Virus record (IMG/VR): IMGVR_UViG_3300044630_002050
Coordinates: 1-24,156 of that record
DNA length: 24,156 nt
Direction: 5' to 3' (one strand)
Source of the DNA: a virus
The translations under genes and the position numbers were made by a program. Of the stretch, positions 9,220 through 15,133 are shown piece after piece. Positions within the stretch are counted from its first letter, which is position 1; the number at the start of each line of letters is the position of its first letter. Below the pieces are notes generated by a model, which saw nothing but the letters and a program-made list of their open reading frames with translations, was not told where the DNA came from and searched no databases.

Positions 9220-9222
9220 AAT
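9217..9222 (+). promoter_or_regulatory. candidate late -10 box (TAAAAT) before holin
   Basis: TAAAAT includes the stop codon of the zinc-ribbon gene and lies 16 nt before ATG 9239. It is the fourth box of this kind in the rightward block. Being AT-rich and at a stop codon, it could also be coincidental. Confidence 0.28.
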
Positions 9223-9223
9223 A

Positions 9224-9234
9224 CACGGGGGTGT
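9224..9234 (+). promoter_or_regulatory. CACGGGGGTGT translation-start element, copy 2
   Basis: Identical to the element at 6019-6029. The GGGGG run ends 7 nt before the holin ATG at 9239, suitable ribosome-site spacing. Confidence 0.45.
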
Positions 9235-9238
9235 GTGA

Positions 9239-9472
9239 ATGAAAACTATACTATTAAGAATTCTTGCAGTTTTTGCTGCTAACGGACTTGGCGTCATCGG
9301 TGCCGGTGCTATCGCTGGTGTTCCTTTGTGGAAAGCATGCTTCATGGCTGGTATTGCTGGAGTAGCAACAGTCGTTGAAGGACTCTCAAGAGCCTATATG
9401 GACGACGGGAAATTGACCCTTGCCGAGATTAATGATGTTTTCAATAAGGTTGACAAAAAGACCAAAGACTAA
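9239..9472 (+). CDS. holin (77 aa, two transmembrane helices)
   Basis: Residues 3-26 (TILLRILAVFAANGLGVIGAGAIA) and about 28-48 (VPLWKACFMAGIAGVATVVEGL) are hydrophobic helices. The soluble tail, DDGKLTLAEINDVFNKVDKKTK, matches the short 'GKLT-x2-E-I-x3-F' tail that follows the membrane helices of many actinophage holins; it also looks like a degenerate EF-hand loop. It is the third small membrane protein in the lysis region and the most convincing holin by sequence. It would form inner-membrane lesions that release the M15-like endolysin. Confidence 0.78.
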   Translation: MKTILLRILAVFAANGLGVIGAGAIAGVPLWKACFMAGIAGVATVVEGLSRAYMDDGKLTLAEINDVFNKVDKKTKD

Positions 9473-9482
9473 GTAGTACTAT
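9450..9482 (+). promoter_or_regulatory. weak promoter with consensus -35 before gene 9545
   Basis: TTGACA at 9450-9455 lies within the 3' end of the holin gene. It is followed by TAGTACTAT; TAGTAC gives an 18-bp spacer and TACTAT a 21-bp one. The -35 is perfect but the -10 is ambiguous. It would leave a leader of about 55 nt before the gene at 9545. Confidence 0.3.
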
Positions 9483-9544
9483 TTGGTTGTGGCGCAAAAC
9501 GTTTGAAGCCGAGCCATATTTTTCGGATTTAACTAAAGGAAAAA

Positions 9545-9862
9545 ATGACTACTGAAATGGTTTGGCACAATGATGGCCACAACATTCACTTGCGTTTAAA
9601 TCGCTCGGAGGTAGAAATTGTCAACGTTGATTGCCCTAATCAAGAAACCGGTGCATGCCTCATTGAAGACGGTGAATGCGTCGTATCAATGTTTATTGAC
9701 CGCTACGGCTTTGACTGCAATGCTGGTTCGTGTCCTGCGGCTGAATCCATACAAATCTGCTGGACAATCGCAGGAAACACTAAAGACATAGATTCTTGCC
9801 AGTTGTGGTTTATGCCAGTAACTGACGAAACATTCCAGGCCTGGGTTCTAACTAAGGCTTGA
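9545..9862 (+). CDS. hypothetical Cys-containing protein (105 aa)
   Basis: Family not recognised. It has a clear ribosome site (AAAGGA) before ATG. Six or more cysteines lie in DCPNQETGACLIEDGEC, DCNAGSCP, QICW and SCQLW. The N-terminus is beta-like (MVWHNDGHNIHLRLNRSEVEIVNV) and the C-terminus WFMPVTDETFQAWVLTK. It is the last gene of the rightward late block and ends by overlapping the convergent winged-helix gene by 11 bp. No signal peptide is seen, so disulfides are less likely than metal binding. Confidence 0.72.
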   Translation: MTTEMVWHNDGHNIHLRLNRSEVEIVNVDCPNQETGACLIEDGECVVSMFIDRYGFDCNAGSCPAAESIQICWTIAGNTKDIDSCQLWFMPVTDETFQAWVLTKA

Positions 9863-10181
9863 GATTGTTATTTGGCTTTCGTCGCATGACGAAGTCGTAA
9901 ATCTGCTGAACTCCCTTTGGAGTTATTTGCCAAGTTGTTTCGTTGCATTTAACAACTGACCCGTTCTTTTCCAAAACCTCTAGCGACCTAAGTACGTCAC
10001 GGTCGTTTGTATATCTAGCCGTAAAGTTCCTGACATCCTGTACGGAAAACGGACGTTTTACTGATTTTGCAAATCCAAGTGTGGTGTGAGTACTTGACGC
10101 GTCCTTGAATGTTGGAGCGGGAAATACTGGTTTCCCAGTCTGTTGGCGTACTGAATCACCTGTTTTGTAACTATGGGGCAT
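9852..10181 (-). CDS. winged-helix DNA-binding protein (109 aa)
   Basis: The C-terminal half reads as a winged helix-turn-helix. VQDVRNFTARYT is followed by DRDVLRSLEVLEKNGSVVKC (recognition region and turn), then the wing ETTWQITPKGVQQIYDFV. The N-terminal 40 residues are polar and probably flexible. It lies 17 nt downstream of the MarR-like gene and may be cotranscribed with it, but it also has its own candidate promoter. Small winged-helix pairs of this sort usually act as phage transcription regulators. The target is unknown. Confidence 0.65.
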   Translation of the reverse strand: MPHSYKTGDSVRQQTGKPVFPAPTFKDASSTHTTLGFAKSVKRPFSVQDVRNFTARYTNDRDVLRSLEVLEKNGSVVKCNETTWQITPKGVQQIYDFVMRRKPNNNLKP

Positions 10182-10191
10182 GATGCATATG

Positions 10192-10221
10192 AATATACCT
10201 AGAAGGGTACCTCTTCATCAA
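10192..10221 (-). promoter_or_regulatory. promoter for the 109-aa winged-helix gene
   Basis: On the minus strand, TTGATG (10216-10221), an 18-bp spacer and TATATT (10192-10197) lie just before ATG 10181. The RNA would start about 3-4 nt from the ATG and no ribosome site is present, so translation would be leaderless or nearly so. Confidence 0.4.
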
Positions 10222-10630
10222 CCTCTTGTGACGCACGGCATGTATCTAAAATGCTCTTAAAAAGAAGTGGAAGCCTCTGTATATCAGGGTTTTTTCCCAT
10301 CACATTAGTATTAAAACTATAGACATTTTTGCGATTGAGTTTTGTCTTTGTAATTAACCCTTGCTCCGTAAGGGTTTTAACCGTCTTTTCTACCATTGTT
10401 TCACTTATCCCCAAATACACAGCCAAAGCCCTCTGTGTCATTGTCGGCTCCATGATGATAGAGAAAAGAACCCTACCTGATGTAGAGAAAAGGCTCAATT
10501 CGTTAGGCAGTGAATAACTAACTATCCTGTGCGAATCAAGAGAAGAGATTACCTTCCTTATCAATTCTTCGTCATTAGAAAGAATTGAGCGCAAATCCGC
10601 TATAAATTTTTCGTTCTGATTGTTCTCCAT
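10199..10630 (-). CDS. MarR-like winged-helix regulator (143 aa)
   Basis: The central region SGRVLFSIIMEPTMTQRALAVYLGISETMVEKTVKTLTEQGLITK, read in parts, is a classic MarR/wHTH core. It has a helix, an HTH with recognition helix SETMVEKTVKTL, then a turn and the wing KTKLNRKNVYSF. The start MENNQNEK is preferred because GAAGGG lies 7 nt upstream; the longer reading from 10666 has no ribosome site. It is divergent from the rightward 10718 operon across a gap of 87 bp, so it probably autoregulates and controls that promoter. It resembles host MarR regulators more than Cro/CI. Confidence 0.72.
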   Translation of the reverse strand: MENNQNEKFIADLRSILSNDEELIRKVISSLDSHRIVSYSLPNELSLFSTSGRVLFSIIMEPTMTQRALAVYLGISETMVEKTVKTLTEQGLITKTKLNRKNVYSFNTNVMGKNPDIQRLPLLFKSILDTCRASQEVDEEVPF

Positions 10631-10668
10631 TTGGCGACCCTTCGGTGTCATAATGGAGGTTAGCATGC

Positions 10669-10697
10669 TTGCGCGCGTTCTCTGTTTGTTCTACCCT
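10669..10697 (+). promoter_or_regulatory. promoter for the 10718 rightward operon
   Basis: TTGCGC (10669-10674), a 17-bp spacer and TACCCT (10692-10697), followed by a perfect AGGAGG ribosome site at 10705-10710. It lies in the divergent region facing the MarR-like gene, so it is a natural operator target for that regulator. Confidence 0.5.
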
Positions 10698-10717
10698 GTT
10701 CCTCAGGAGGTAACCCT

Positions 10718-10990
10718 ATGTTGAAGAATAAACTCAATGACATTGCGCTGCTACAAGGACAATCACAAAACGACTGTTTACTTGGTAGAGAAATGGCTCG
10801 CATGGATAAAGAAACCCTAGATGCGTTTATCAACGCAATGATGAGCAATGCTTCTGCTTTTCAGATACTTCAGGTACTGAACGAAGAAGGTATTGACTCT
10901 TTCAAAATCACCCACCTACGAGACAAGCGTAGGCTCTGTTTCAAATCAAACAAAGAATGCCCATGCATTAAGGAAGCCAGAAATGACTGA
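10718..10990 (+). CDS. small HTH-like protein (90 aa)
   Basis: All-helical protein with a possible helix-turn-helix, SAFQILQVLNEEGIDSFKITHLRDKRR (seen in two halves: FQILQVLNEEGI and FKITHLRDKRRLC). The C-terminal CFKSNKECPCIKE is Cys-rich. Short phage proteins of the form 'helix-LNxxG-x-S/D-x2-xIxxHRxxxC' are common and probably bind DNA. The perfect ribosome site suggests high expression. The last bases overlap the start of the phosphoesterase gene (ATGACTGA). Confidence in DNA binding is low. Confidence 0.68.
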   Translation: MLKNKLNDIALLQGQSQNDCLLGREMARMDKETLDAFINAMMSNASAFQILQVLNEEGIDSFKITHLRDKRRLCFKSNKECPCIKEARND

Positions 10991-12164
10991 AAAGAAAACA
11001 ATCGTCTCAAAACTTGACAATGTCGCTGAAAGGGTTGAATCTTCCGAAATGAAGAAGAAACTTCTTGGCACACTTGCTGACATGTTGGAGCGCAAGAACA
11101 TTGACATTAATGAGATTGGTGACATTAAAAGGGTCTCCCTGTACCAGTCAATGCTTAAAGACGACCAAGGCGAAGCGCAAATCCACGACCTTGCGGCTAT
11201 TCAATTTAGTCCTAAATGGGAAACCGGCCCAGAATGGCCAGTTATTCAACAAGGTAAGCCTGTACAACTACAAAAGACAACCACAAAACCGAAGCCTCCT
11301 ACGACCTTCAAAACTTGTGTTGTACCCCCTGATATACAGATTGGATACTTCCGAAATCAAGAGGGAGTACTGGAGCCAACCCATGACGAAAAGGCTATTT
11401 CTATCTTCCTTGGGCTGATTAAGGAGTTGCAACCAGAACTAATCGTGATGGTTGGGGACAACCTTGACCTTCCGGAGATGGGAAAGTACCTCACATACCC
11501 AGCGTACGCTCAAACAACACAGGCCGCGATTGATAGAGCCACCATGTTGTGTGCTCAAATGCGAGCAGCCTGCCCACATTCTAAGATTGTTTGGCTTGCT
11601 GGAAACCACGAAGAGCGCATGCCTAAGTATTTGCTTACAAATGCTGGCGCTGCTTATGGTCTGCGCAAGGGAATGACTCCGACTTCTTGGCCAGTTCTTT
11701 CAGTTCCGTATCTTTGCCGTATGGAAGAATACGGTGTGGAGTACAAGCCTGGATATCCAGCCGCCGACTTCTGGATTAACAAGAAACTGAAGATTATTCA
11801 CGGTGACCGAGTTAAGTCTTCTGGCTCAACTGCCCACGTATATCTCAATAACGAAAAGGTATCAATTATCTATGGACACATTCACAGGATTGAAACGGCT
11901 TACAAAACGCGTGAAGACTACGATGGTCCTCGCACCATTATGGCTGCATCTCCTGGGTGTCTTGCTCGTATTGATGGCGCTATTCCTTCTACCCGAGGTG
12001 GAGTAGACCTAGACGGACGTCCTTTGGTTAGACACGAAAACTGGCAACAGGGTATTGGTGTCGTAATGTATGAAGACGATGGAGACCACAAGTTCTCTTA
12101 CGAATGCATGACTATCTATGATGGTTGGGGTATGTACCGAGGCAAAGAGTACAAAGCAGATTAG
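10983..12164 (+). CDS. calcineurin-like metallophosphoesterase (393 aa)
   Basis: Dimetal phosphoesterase fold. Residue numbers are from ATG 10983, which has AAGGA 8 nt upstream and overlaps the previous stop; a longer reading from 10893 lacks support. The motifs are VPPDIQIGY (Asp117), VMVGDNLD (Asp159), LAGNHEER (Asn208-His209), IIHGD (His273) and YGHIH (His299, His301). The first motif is D-x-Q where the family normally has D-x-H, so one metal-ligand position is altered. The N-terminal 110 residues are charged and helical and may be a separate binding module. Phage members are usually of unknown substrate (phosphodiester, nucleotide or DNA end). Confidence 0.85.
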   Translation: MTEKKTIVSKLDNVAERVESSEMKKKLLGTLADMLERKNIDINEIGDIKRVSLYQSMLKDDQGEAQIHDLAAIQFSPKWETGPEWPVIQQGKPVQLQKTTTKPKPPTTFKTCVVPPDIQIGYFRNQEGVLEPTHDEKAISIFLGLIKELQPELIVMVGDNLDLPEMGKYLTYPAYAQTTQAAIDRATMLCAQMRAACPHSKIVWLAGNHEERMPKYLLTNAGAAYGLRKGMTPTSWPVLSVPYLCRMEEYGVEYKPGYPAADFWINKKLKIIHGDRVKSSGSTAHVYLNNEKVSIIYGHIHRIETAYKTREDYDGPRTIMAASPGCLARIDGAIPSTRGGVDLDGRPLVRHENWQQGIGVVMYEDDGDHKFSYECMTIYDGWGMYRGKEYKAD

Positions 12165-12172
12165 ATAAATCT

Positions 12173-12403
12173 ATGAGCGAATCAACTTGGACTTGGCTTC
12201 TGTTCGCTATGGAACTCATAGGAGTATCTGGCAGTTATTTAGTCGGCAACAAGAAATGGTACGGGCACATGATTGTTGCCCTGCATTCTTTTCCCTGGTT
12301 TCTGTACGCAATCATCTTCAATAAACCTGGATTTATCGCTATGTGGGTGCTGTGGCAATGGGTCCACTGGCGAAATATGTTCAAGTGGATGAAGCGTGCT
12401 TGA
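12173..12403 (+). CDS. small membrane protein (76 aa)
   Basis: Start MSESTWTWLL at 12173 is chosen because the upstream extension from 12125 overlaps the phosphoesterase frame. Hydrophobic helices lie at about residues 5-22, 31-45 and 50-66. Conserved-looking features are the loop LVGNKKWYGH and HSFPWFLYAIIFNKPGF, plus a basic tail, FKWMKRA. The E-L-I-G-V-x-G-S-Y-L-V-G-x-K-x-W pattern recalls short phage proteins related to the first helices of PnuC transporters. That relationship is only suggestive. It lies 8 nt after the phosphoesterase gene. Confidence 0.65.
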   Translation: MSESTWTWLLFAMELIGVSGSYLVGNKKWYGHMIVALHSFPWFLYAIIFNKPGFIAMWVLWQWVHWRNMFKWMKRA

Positions 12404-12428
12404 CAGTTAGTTGTGAATAATACATATT
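12400..12428 (+). promoter_or_regulatory. promoter for the proteasome-like gene
   Basis: Perfect -35 TTGACA (12400-12405), 17-bp spacer, -10 CATATT (12423-12428). The -35 overlaps the stop codon of the upstream membrane-protein gene. The downstream half of the -10 overlaps the left arm of the inverted repeat at 12426-12462. Confidence 0.55.
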
Positions 12429-12462
12429 TAGTACACAACAACTTGTAGAGAGTGTACTAAAT
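12426..12462 (+). promoter_or_regulatory. 11-bp perfect inverted repeat, operator or start-codon hairpin
   Basis: ATTTAGTACAC (12426-12436) and its exact reverse complement GTGTACTAAAT (12452-12462) flank a 15-nt loop. The right arm includes the first two bases of the ATG at 12461 and the loop contains the only ribosome-site-like run (TAGAGAG). As DNA it overlaps the -10 and initial transcribed region, an operator position. As RNA it would bury the start codon. Confidence 0.7.
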
Positions 12463-13075
12463 GACAACAATTGCAGGAATACAAGGCGACGGATATGTCG
12501 TCGTCGCTGCTGATACAAGAATATCCTCCCTTGACGACTCTGGAAATGCTTACCAGATATCCACACTTGGGTCTGGTTCAGCCAAGATTGCCATAAATGG
12601 CAAATACCTCCTAGGCGCTGCGGGCGACATGAGGGCCATAAACCTTCTTCACCATGCCTTCCAGCCTCCTGCTCCAACCATAGGGCTAAAGGGGAAGAGA
12701 CTAGACTCCTTCATGACGACCAAGTTCATCCCGGCACTAAGGTCTTGTTTTGAAACCCACGGGTATTCGGTTGGGAACAATAACAACAACACTATTGCTG
12801 AGCAGGATTCATCAATAATGGTTGTCGTTAATTCCACGATTTACATTATTGAGAGCGACTACTCGTGGACACCAGAAGCGTCTGGTCTATATGCGACTGG
12901 TACTGGAGCACCTTACGCACTAGGGGCACTACAAGTATTGGTCGCCGGAAAGAAGTTATCGCCGGCCCAAGCAAAAGCCGCATTACTCAAAGCACTGCAG
13001 GTTTCTGCCAAGTTTGACCCTTATACGGGTAGCCCATTTAACACTTACGTACAAGAATCGGAGAAGAACAAGTGA
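12461..13075 (+). CDS. proteasome beta-subunit-like Ntn hydrolase (204 aa)
   Basis: N-terminal-nucleophile hydrolase of the proteasome beta/HslV superfamily. After Met removal the protein starts Thr-Thr-Ile-Ala-Gly. With that Thr as residue 1, the sequence VVVAADTR places Asp at exactly 17 and Arg at 19, as in proteasome beta subunits. The catalytic Lys lies in SAKIAING (Lys41, eight residues later than canonical Lys33), followed by LLGAAGDMRA, matching the 'AGLxGD' turn. Later motifs are YATGTGAPYALGAL and AKFDPYTGSP, equivalent to the Ser129, Asp166 and Ser169 region. No propeptide is present, unlike actinobacterial PrcB. Length suits one beta subunit. Whether it forms rings, and with which ATPase, is unknown; HslV/Anbu-like or another amidohydrolase activity are alternatives. 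Confidence 0.85.
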   Translation: MTTIAGIQGDGYVVVAADTRISSLDDSGNAYQISTLGSGSAKIAINGKYLLGAAGDMRAINLLHHAFQPPAPTIGLKGKRLDSFMTTKFIPALRSCFETHGYSVGNNNNNTIAEQDSSIMVVVNSTIYIIESDYSWTPEASGLYATGTGAPYALGALQVLVAGKKLSPAQAKAALLKALQVSAKFDPYTGSPFNTYVQESEKNK

Positions 13076-13162
13076 CCCCCATTAATACCTACCATGTTTC
13101 TGAATTCAGGGATATCTCTAAGGAGAGAGAGAACAATTCCTATAGGGGGAGAAGAAGATTTT

Positions 13163-13495
13163 ATGGTCAATAAAGATAGCCATAATATAATTCCCCAATC
13201 AGATAAATCTGTAGATATACAAGATTTAGACCTGTTTGAGTATGCAAGTTGCAAAGGTAAAACTCATTTGATGTTCCCCAAAGAACATAAGGATATTACC
13301 TATATTGCAGAAGCAAGAGCCATCTGTAAATCGTGTCCGGTCCAAAACCAGTGTTTAGAGTACGCACTAGAGTTTCCTGCTGCAGATATGCACGGAGTAT
13401 GGGCAGGACTTACTAGTAGACAACTAGCCGCTGAGCAAAGAAGAAGAGGGGTCAAACCTATTAGACCGACTCTTAGCCAGATGTGGGGAAACTAG
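13163..13495 (+). CDS. whiB: WhiB-family [4Fe-4S] transcription regulator (110 aa)
   Basis: Four cluster-binding cysteines are present: Cys30 in YASCKGK, Cys55 and Cys58 in ICKSCPV, and Cys64 in QNQCLEYA. The family beta-turn GVWAGLTSRQ (78-87) and the basic DNA-contact tail AEQRRRGVKP follow. In Actinobacteria WhiB proteins bind region 4 of the main sigma factor and alter promoter choice. Phage copies may redirect host transcription. ATG 13163 is chosen because GGGGGAGAAG lies upstream; the longer frame from 13094 has no ribosome site. An 87-bp gap separates it from the proteasome-like gene. It ends by overlapping the convergent RHH gene by 4 bp. This is the best host indicator in the window. 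Confidence 0.92.
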   Translation: MVNKDSHNIIPQSDKSVDIQDLDLFEYASCKGKTHLMFPKEHKDITYIAEARAICKSCPVQNQCLEYALEFPAADMHGVWAGLTSRQLAAEQRRRGVKPIRPTLSQMWGN

Positions 13496-13833
13496 GAAAG
13501 ACGGAAAGAACAGGTGTTGCAGTACTCGGCTTTATCAAAGGTGACTATCTGCATGTCGCACGATTCCTTACCGCAAGGCATAAGGATTTTCTCACCCTCT
13601 AGATAGGAACGCAAGTAATCCGCAGGGGTTGGCTTCGGATTGGGAGCAGGAGCAGGGGGAATACTCTTTTCCGACTGGCAGAAATCCCAGATGGCGTAGT
13701 TCATGAATCCCGATAGGGACATACCGTTTTCTTCGGCTGCTTTTATTAGAAGGTTCTTTTGAGCCCCAGTAACCTTTACAGTCACAACATGTTCGCTTCT
13801 GGGGTGTCTTGACTTCTTAGGTTTACGACCCAT
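13492..13833 (-). CDS. ribbon-helix-helix protein with C-terminal Cys motif (113 aa)
   Basis: The N-terminus is basic (MGRKPKKSRHPRSEH). It is followed by a short beta strand, VVTVKVTG, and two helices, AQKNLLIKAAEENGMSLSGFMNYAIWDFCQ, the ribbon-helix-helix pattern of MetJ/Arc-type repressors. A Pro-rich linker (IPPAPAPNPKPTPADY) leads to a C-terminal C-x4-C...C-x2-C unit (CGKESC, CNTC), which may bind zinc. It overlaps the upstream 55-aa RHH gene by 11 bp. RHH proteins bind DNA as dimers through the strand. It is probably a phage repressor; the target is unknown. Confidence 0.7.
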   Translation of the reverse strand: MGRKPKKSRHPRSEHVVTVKVTGAQKNLLIKAAEENGMSLSGFMNYAIWDFCQSEKSIPPAPAPNPKPTPADYLRSYLEGEKILMPCGKESCDMQIVTFDKAEYCNTCSFRLS

Positions 13834-13990
13834 CTCGTTCCACCAACATCGTTAGGTACTCGGTAAGCGTCATATCAAACGCCCGTGCCTTAGACATTAG
13901 CAGAAGTTTCAGTTCGGCTGGAATTCGTAGAGTCAGGGTAACGAAAGGAGTTTCAGGGTCTTTTGGGGGACGACCTGGATTGCGCTTCAT
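13823..13990 (-). CDS. small ribbon-helix-helix repressor (55 aa)
   Basis: Compact RHH protein. It has a basic N-arm (MKRNPGRPPKDPET), the DNA-contact strand PFVTLTLRIP, helix 1 AELKLLLMSKARAF and helix 2 TLTEYLTMLVERDG. It is of Arc/CopG size. Its start overlaps the stop of the upstream Cys gene (ATGA) and its end overlaps the following, larger RHH gene. The basic arm and strand-helix-helix order are shared with that gene, suggesting duplication or stepwise fusion. It could form hetero-oligomers with it. Confidence 0.72.
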   Translation of the reverse strand: MKRNPGRPPKDPETPFVTLTLRIPAELKLLLMSKARAFDMTLTEYLTMLVERDGS

Positions 13991-14217
13991 TTAGTGAACA
14001 TCCCGTGGAGAGAGGTCCATTCACCACACCAGTATCCAGTAGCGACTGTCTCGGACTTAGGGAATCTGTGACAGGTACCGTAATTCGTATGCTGAATGTC
14101 GGAAAAGTACCTACAGGTGGAGCAGCCCTTAGAGGGGAAGTCTGATGTAACCGAGACGGAGACAGACTCGTATCCTGGATTGGAAGTTGTTGGAGATAGG
14201 AAATTGTCTGAATTCAC
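13987..14217 (-). CDS. Cys-rich zinc-binding-like protein (76 aa)
   Basis: The second half has KGCSTCRYFSDIQHTNYGTCHRFPKS (seen as C-x2-C and C-x-R/H) and then YWCGEW, a four-cysteine motif typical of small phage proteins of the form 'C-x2-C-R-x-F ... G-x-C-H/R-R-x-P ... W-C-G-E'. The function of that group is unknown. The start is GTG at 14217 overlapping the upstream stop (GTGA). No good ribosome site is visible, so coupled translation is likely. The next gene overlaps by ATGA. Confidence 0.7.
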   Translation of the reverse strand: MNSDNFLSPTTSNPGYESVSVSVTSDFPSKGCSTCRYFSDIQHTNYGTCHRFPKSETVATGYWCGEWTSLHGMFTK

Positions 14218-14693
14218 AACGAATGCGTCCCCTTTTCGGAAATTTTGAATTTTTGTTGTTGATAGTCGGCTACGACTTGTTCGTAAGTCTTGAGGAATTG
14301 AATCTGGTCAGTAGTGCTATGCAACTGATGGGCGGTCTCCCCAAGCATCTCAACCACTTTGGCGATACACGGGTGAAGCCCCTGATTAATTGCCAAACCA
14401 GAATTGGCCAATTTTATTTGCCCAATCAAAGTGGCCCAAGCAACTAGAGGTGTAGGCGCATCCCCCACTTTAATTTGGGAATTAATGTACGCCCTTCGTA
14501 AGTCTCCAGGCTTAGGCATGAACGGACTGACTGCAGCGTAGTCAAGGAGCGAGACTTTACAGCCGGCGAATGGGAGGTCTTCCAGCATCTCGTACCAAGC
14601 GCGCAAGATTGTCTTACGGTCTATATCTAAAAGAGTTTGGTTGTACAGTGCAAATACCTGGGTGACCAGTTCTTCTAGTTCTTGCTTGGTCAC
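14214..14693 (-). CDS. helicase-loader-like replication protein (159 aa)
   Basis: The pattern AWYEMLEDLPFAGCKVSLLDYAAVSPFMPKPGDLRRAY is shared with the N-terminal part of phage helicase loaders (the G39P-type 'loader and inhibitor of the replicative helicase' group), where W-Y-x2-L, a central Ala-rich helix and P-x-P-G-D/E-hR recur. The remainder is helical (LATLIGQIKLANSG, LKTYEQVVADYQQQ). It overlaps the upstream replication-type gene by 4 bp. A role in loading a host or phage helicase at the phage origin is inferred; the helicase is not in this window. Confidence 0.55.
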   Translation of the reverse strand: MTKQELEELVTQVFALYNQTLLDIDRKTILRAWYEMLEDLPFAGCKVSLLDYAAVSPFMPKPGDLRRAYINSQIKVGDAPTPLVAWATLIGQIKLANSGLAINQGLHPCIAKVVEMLGETAHQLHSTTDQIQFLKTYEQVVADYQQQKFKISEKGTHSL

Positions 14694-15133
14694 CAGTCTT
14701 CCTTCTCTTCTGTGGATTTATCCAGAATGTCGTGGAACTTCTCAATATGTTCTGCGTCTCTGAAAATCAACTCAATGGAATCATACCGCTTGTTCATCTT
14801 ATTCCTCCCCATATGAAACTCAGACATCGCGCATCCGTCTATAGCGTCTAGACATCCCTGGAGTTCATAATCAAATATTGCCGCGCCTATGAACTGACGT
14901 CGGGTGGAGTCAAGGACTGGCTTACGCTTTGAAGTCGCGCGCATCTTGGATACCCAGTAATCCCATACTTGCTGTATCTCTGCGTCACTGGCTGACGTGG
15001 CCTTTTTAGAACGAGAGAGTTTCTGCGCTGACACTGGTCTACCTCGTTTAGAAGACTCTGACATGGTATTAACATAATCCTTTCCACCACCGATAGTCAA
15101 GTCGTTAAACAATGTTTGAAATGAATTTGACAT
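14690..15133 (-). CDS. replication-associated protein (147 aa)
   Basis: The N-terminus (residues 1-45) is basic and low-complexity (SKRGRPVSAQKLSRSKKA). From about residue 50 the sequence VWDYWVSKMR...LDSTRRQFIGAAI...CLDAIDGCAMSEFHMGRN...YDSIELIFRDAEHIEKF matches a small domain widespread in phage replication initiators and primase-helicase neighbours. Its hallmark is 'AIDGc-x3-FHMG ... Y-x-xIxLIlRDaeHIExF'. An internal ATG at 15064 is a possible alternative start, since the first 23 residues have no upstream ribosome site. It begins a five-gene overlapping leftward operon ending in the RHH pair. Confidence 0.58.
   Translation of the reverse strand: MSNSFQTLFNDLTIGGGKDYVNTMSESSKRGRPVSAQKLSRSKKATSASDAEIQQVWDYWVSKMRATSKRKPVLDSTRRQFIGAAIFDYELQGCLDAIDGCAMSEFHMGRNKMNKRYDSIELIFRDAEHIEKFHDILDKSTEEKEDW
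15080..15092 (-). repeat. CGGTGGTGGAAAG motif, copy 1
   Basis: Minus-strand 13-mer inside the 5' part of the 147-aa gene (encodes GGGK). It is the leftmost of five copies, all in the same orientation. Confidence 0.5.

Noticed and set aside
10893-10982. Longer N-terminus for the metallophosphoesterase
   Set aside because: Overlaps the whole end of the 90-aa gene. ATG 10983 has a ribosome site and a typical overlap.
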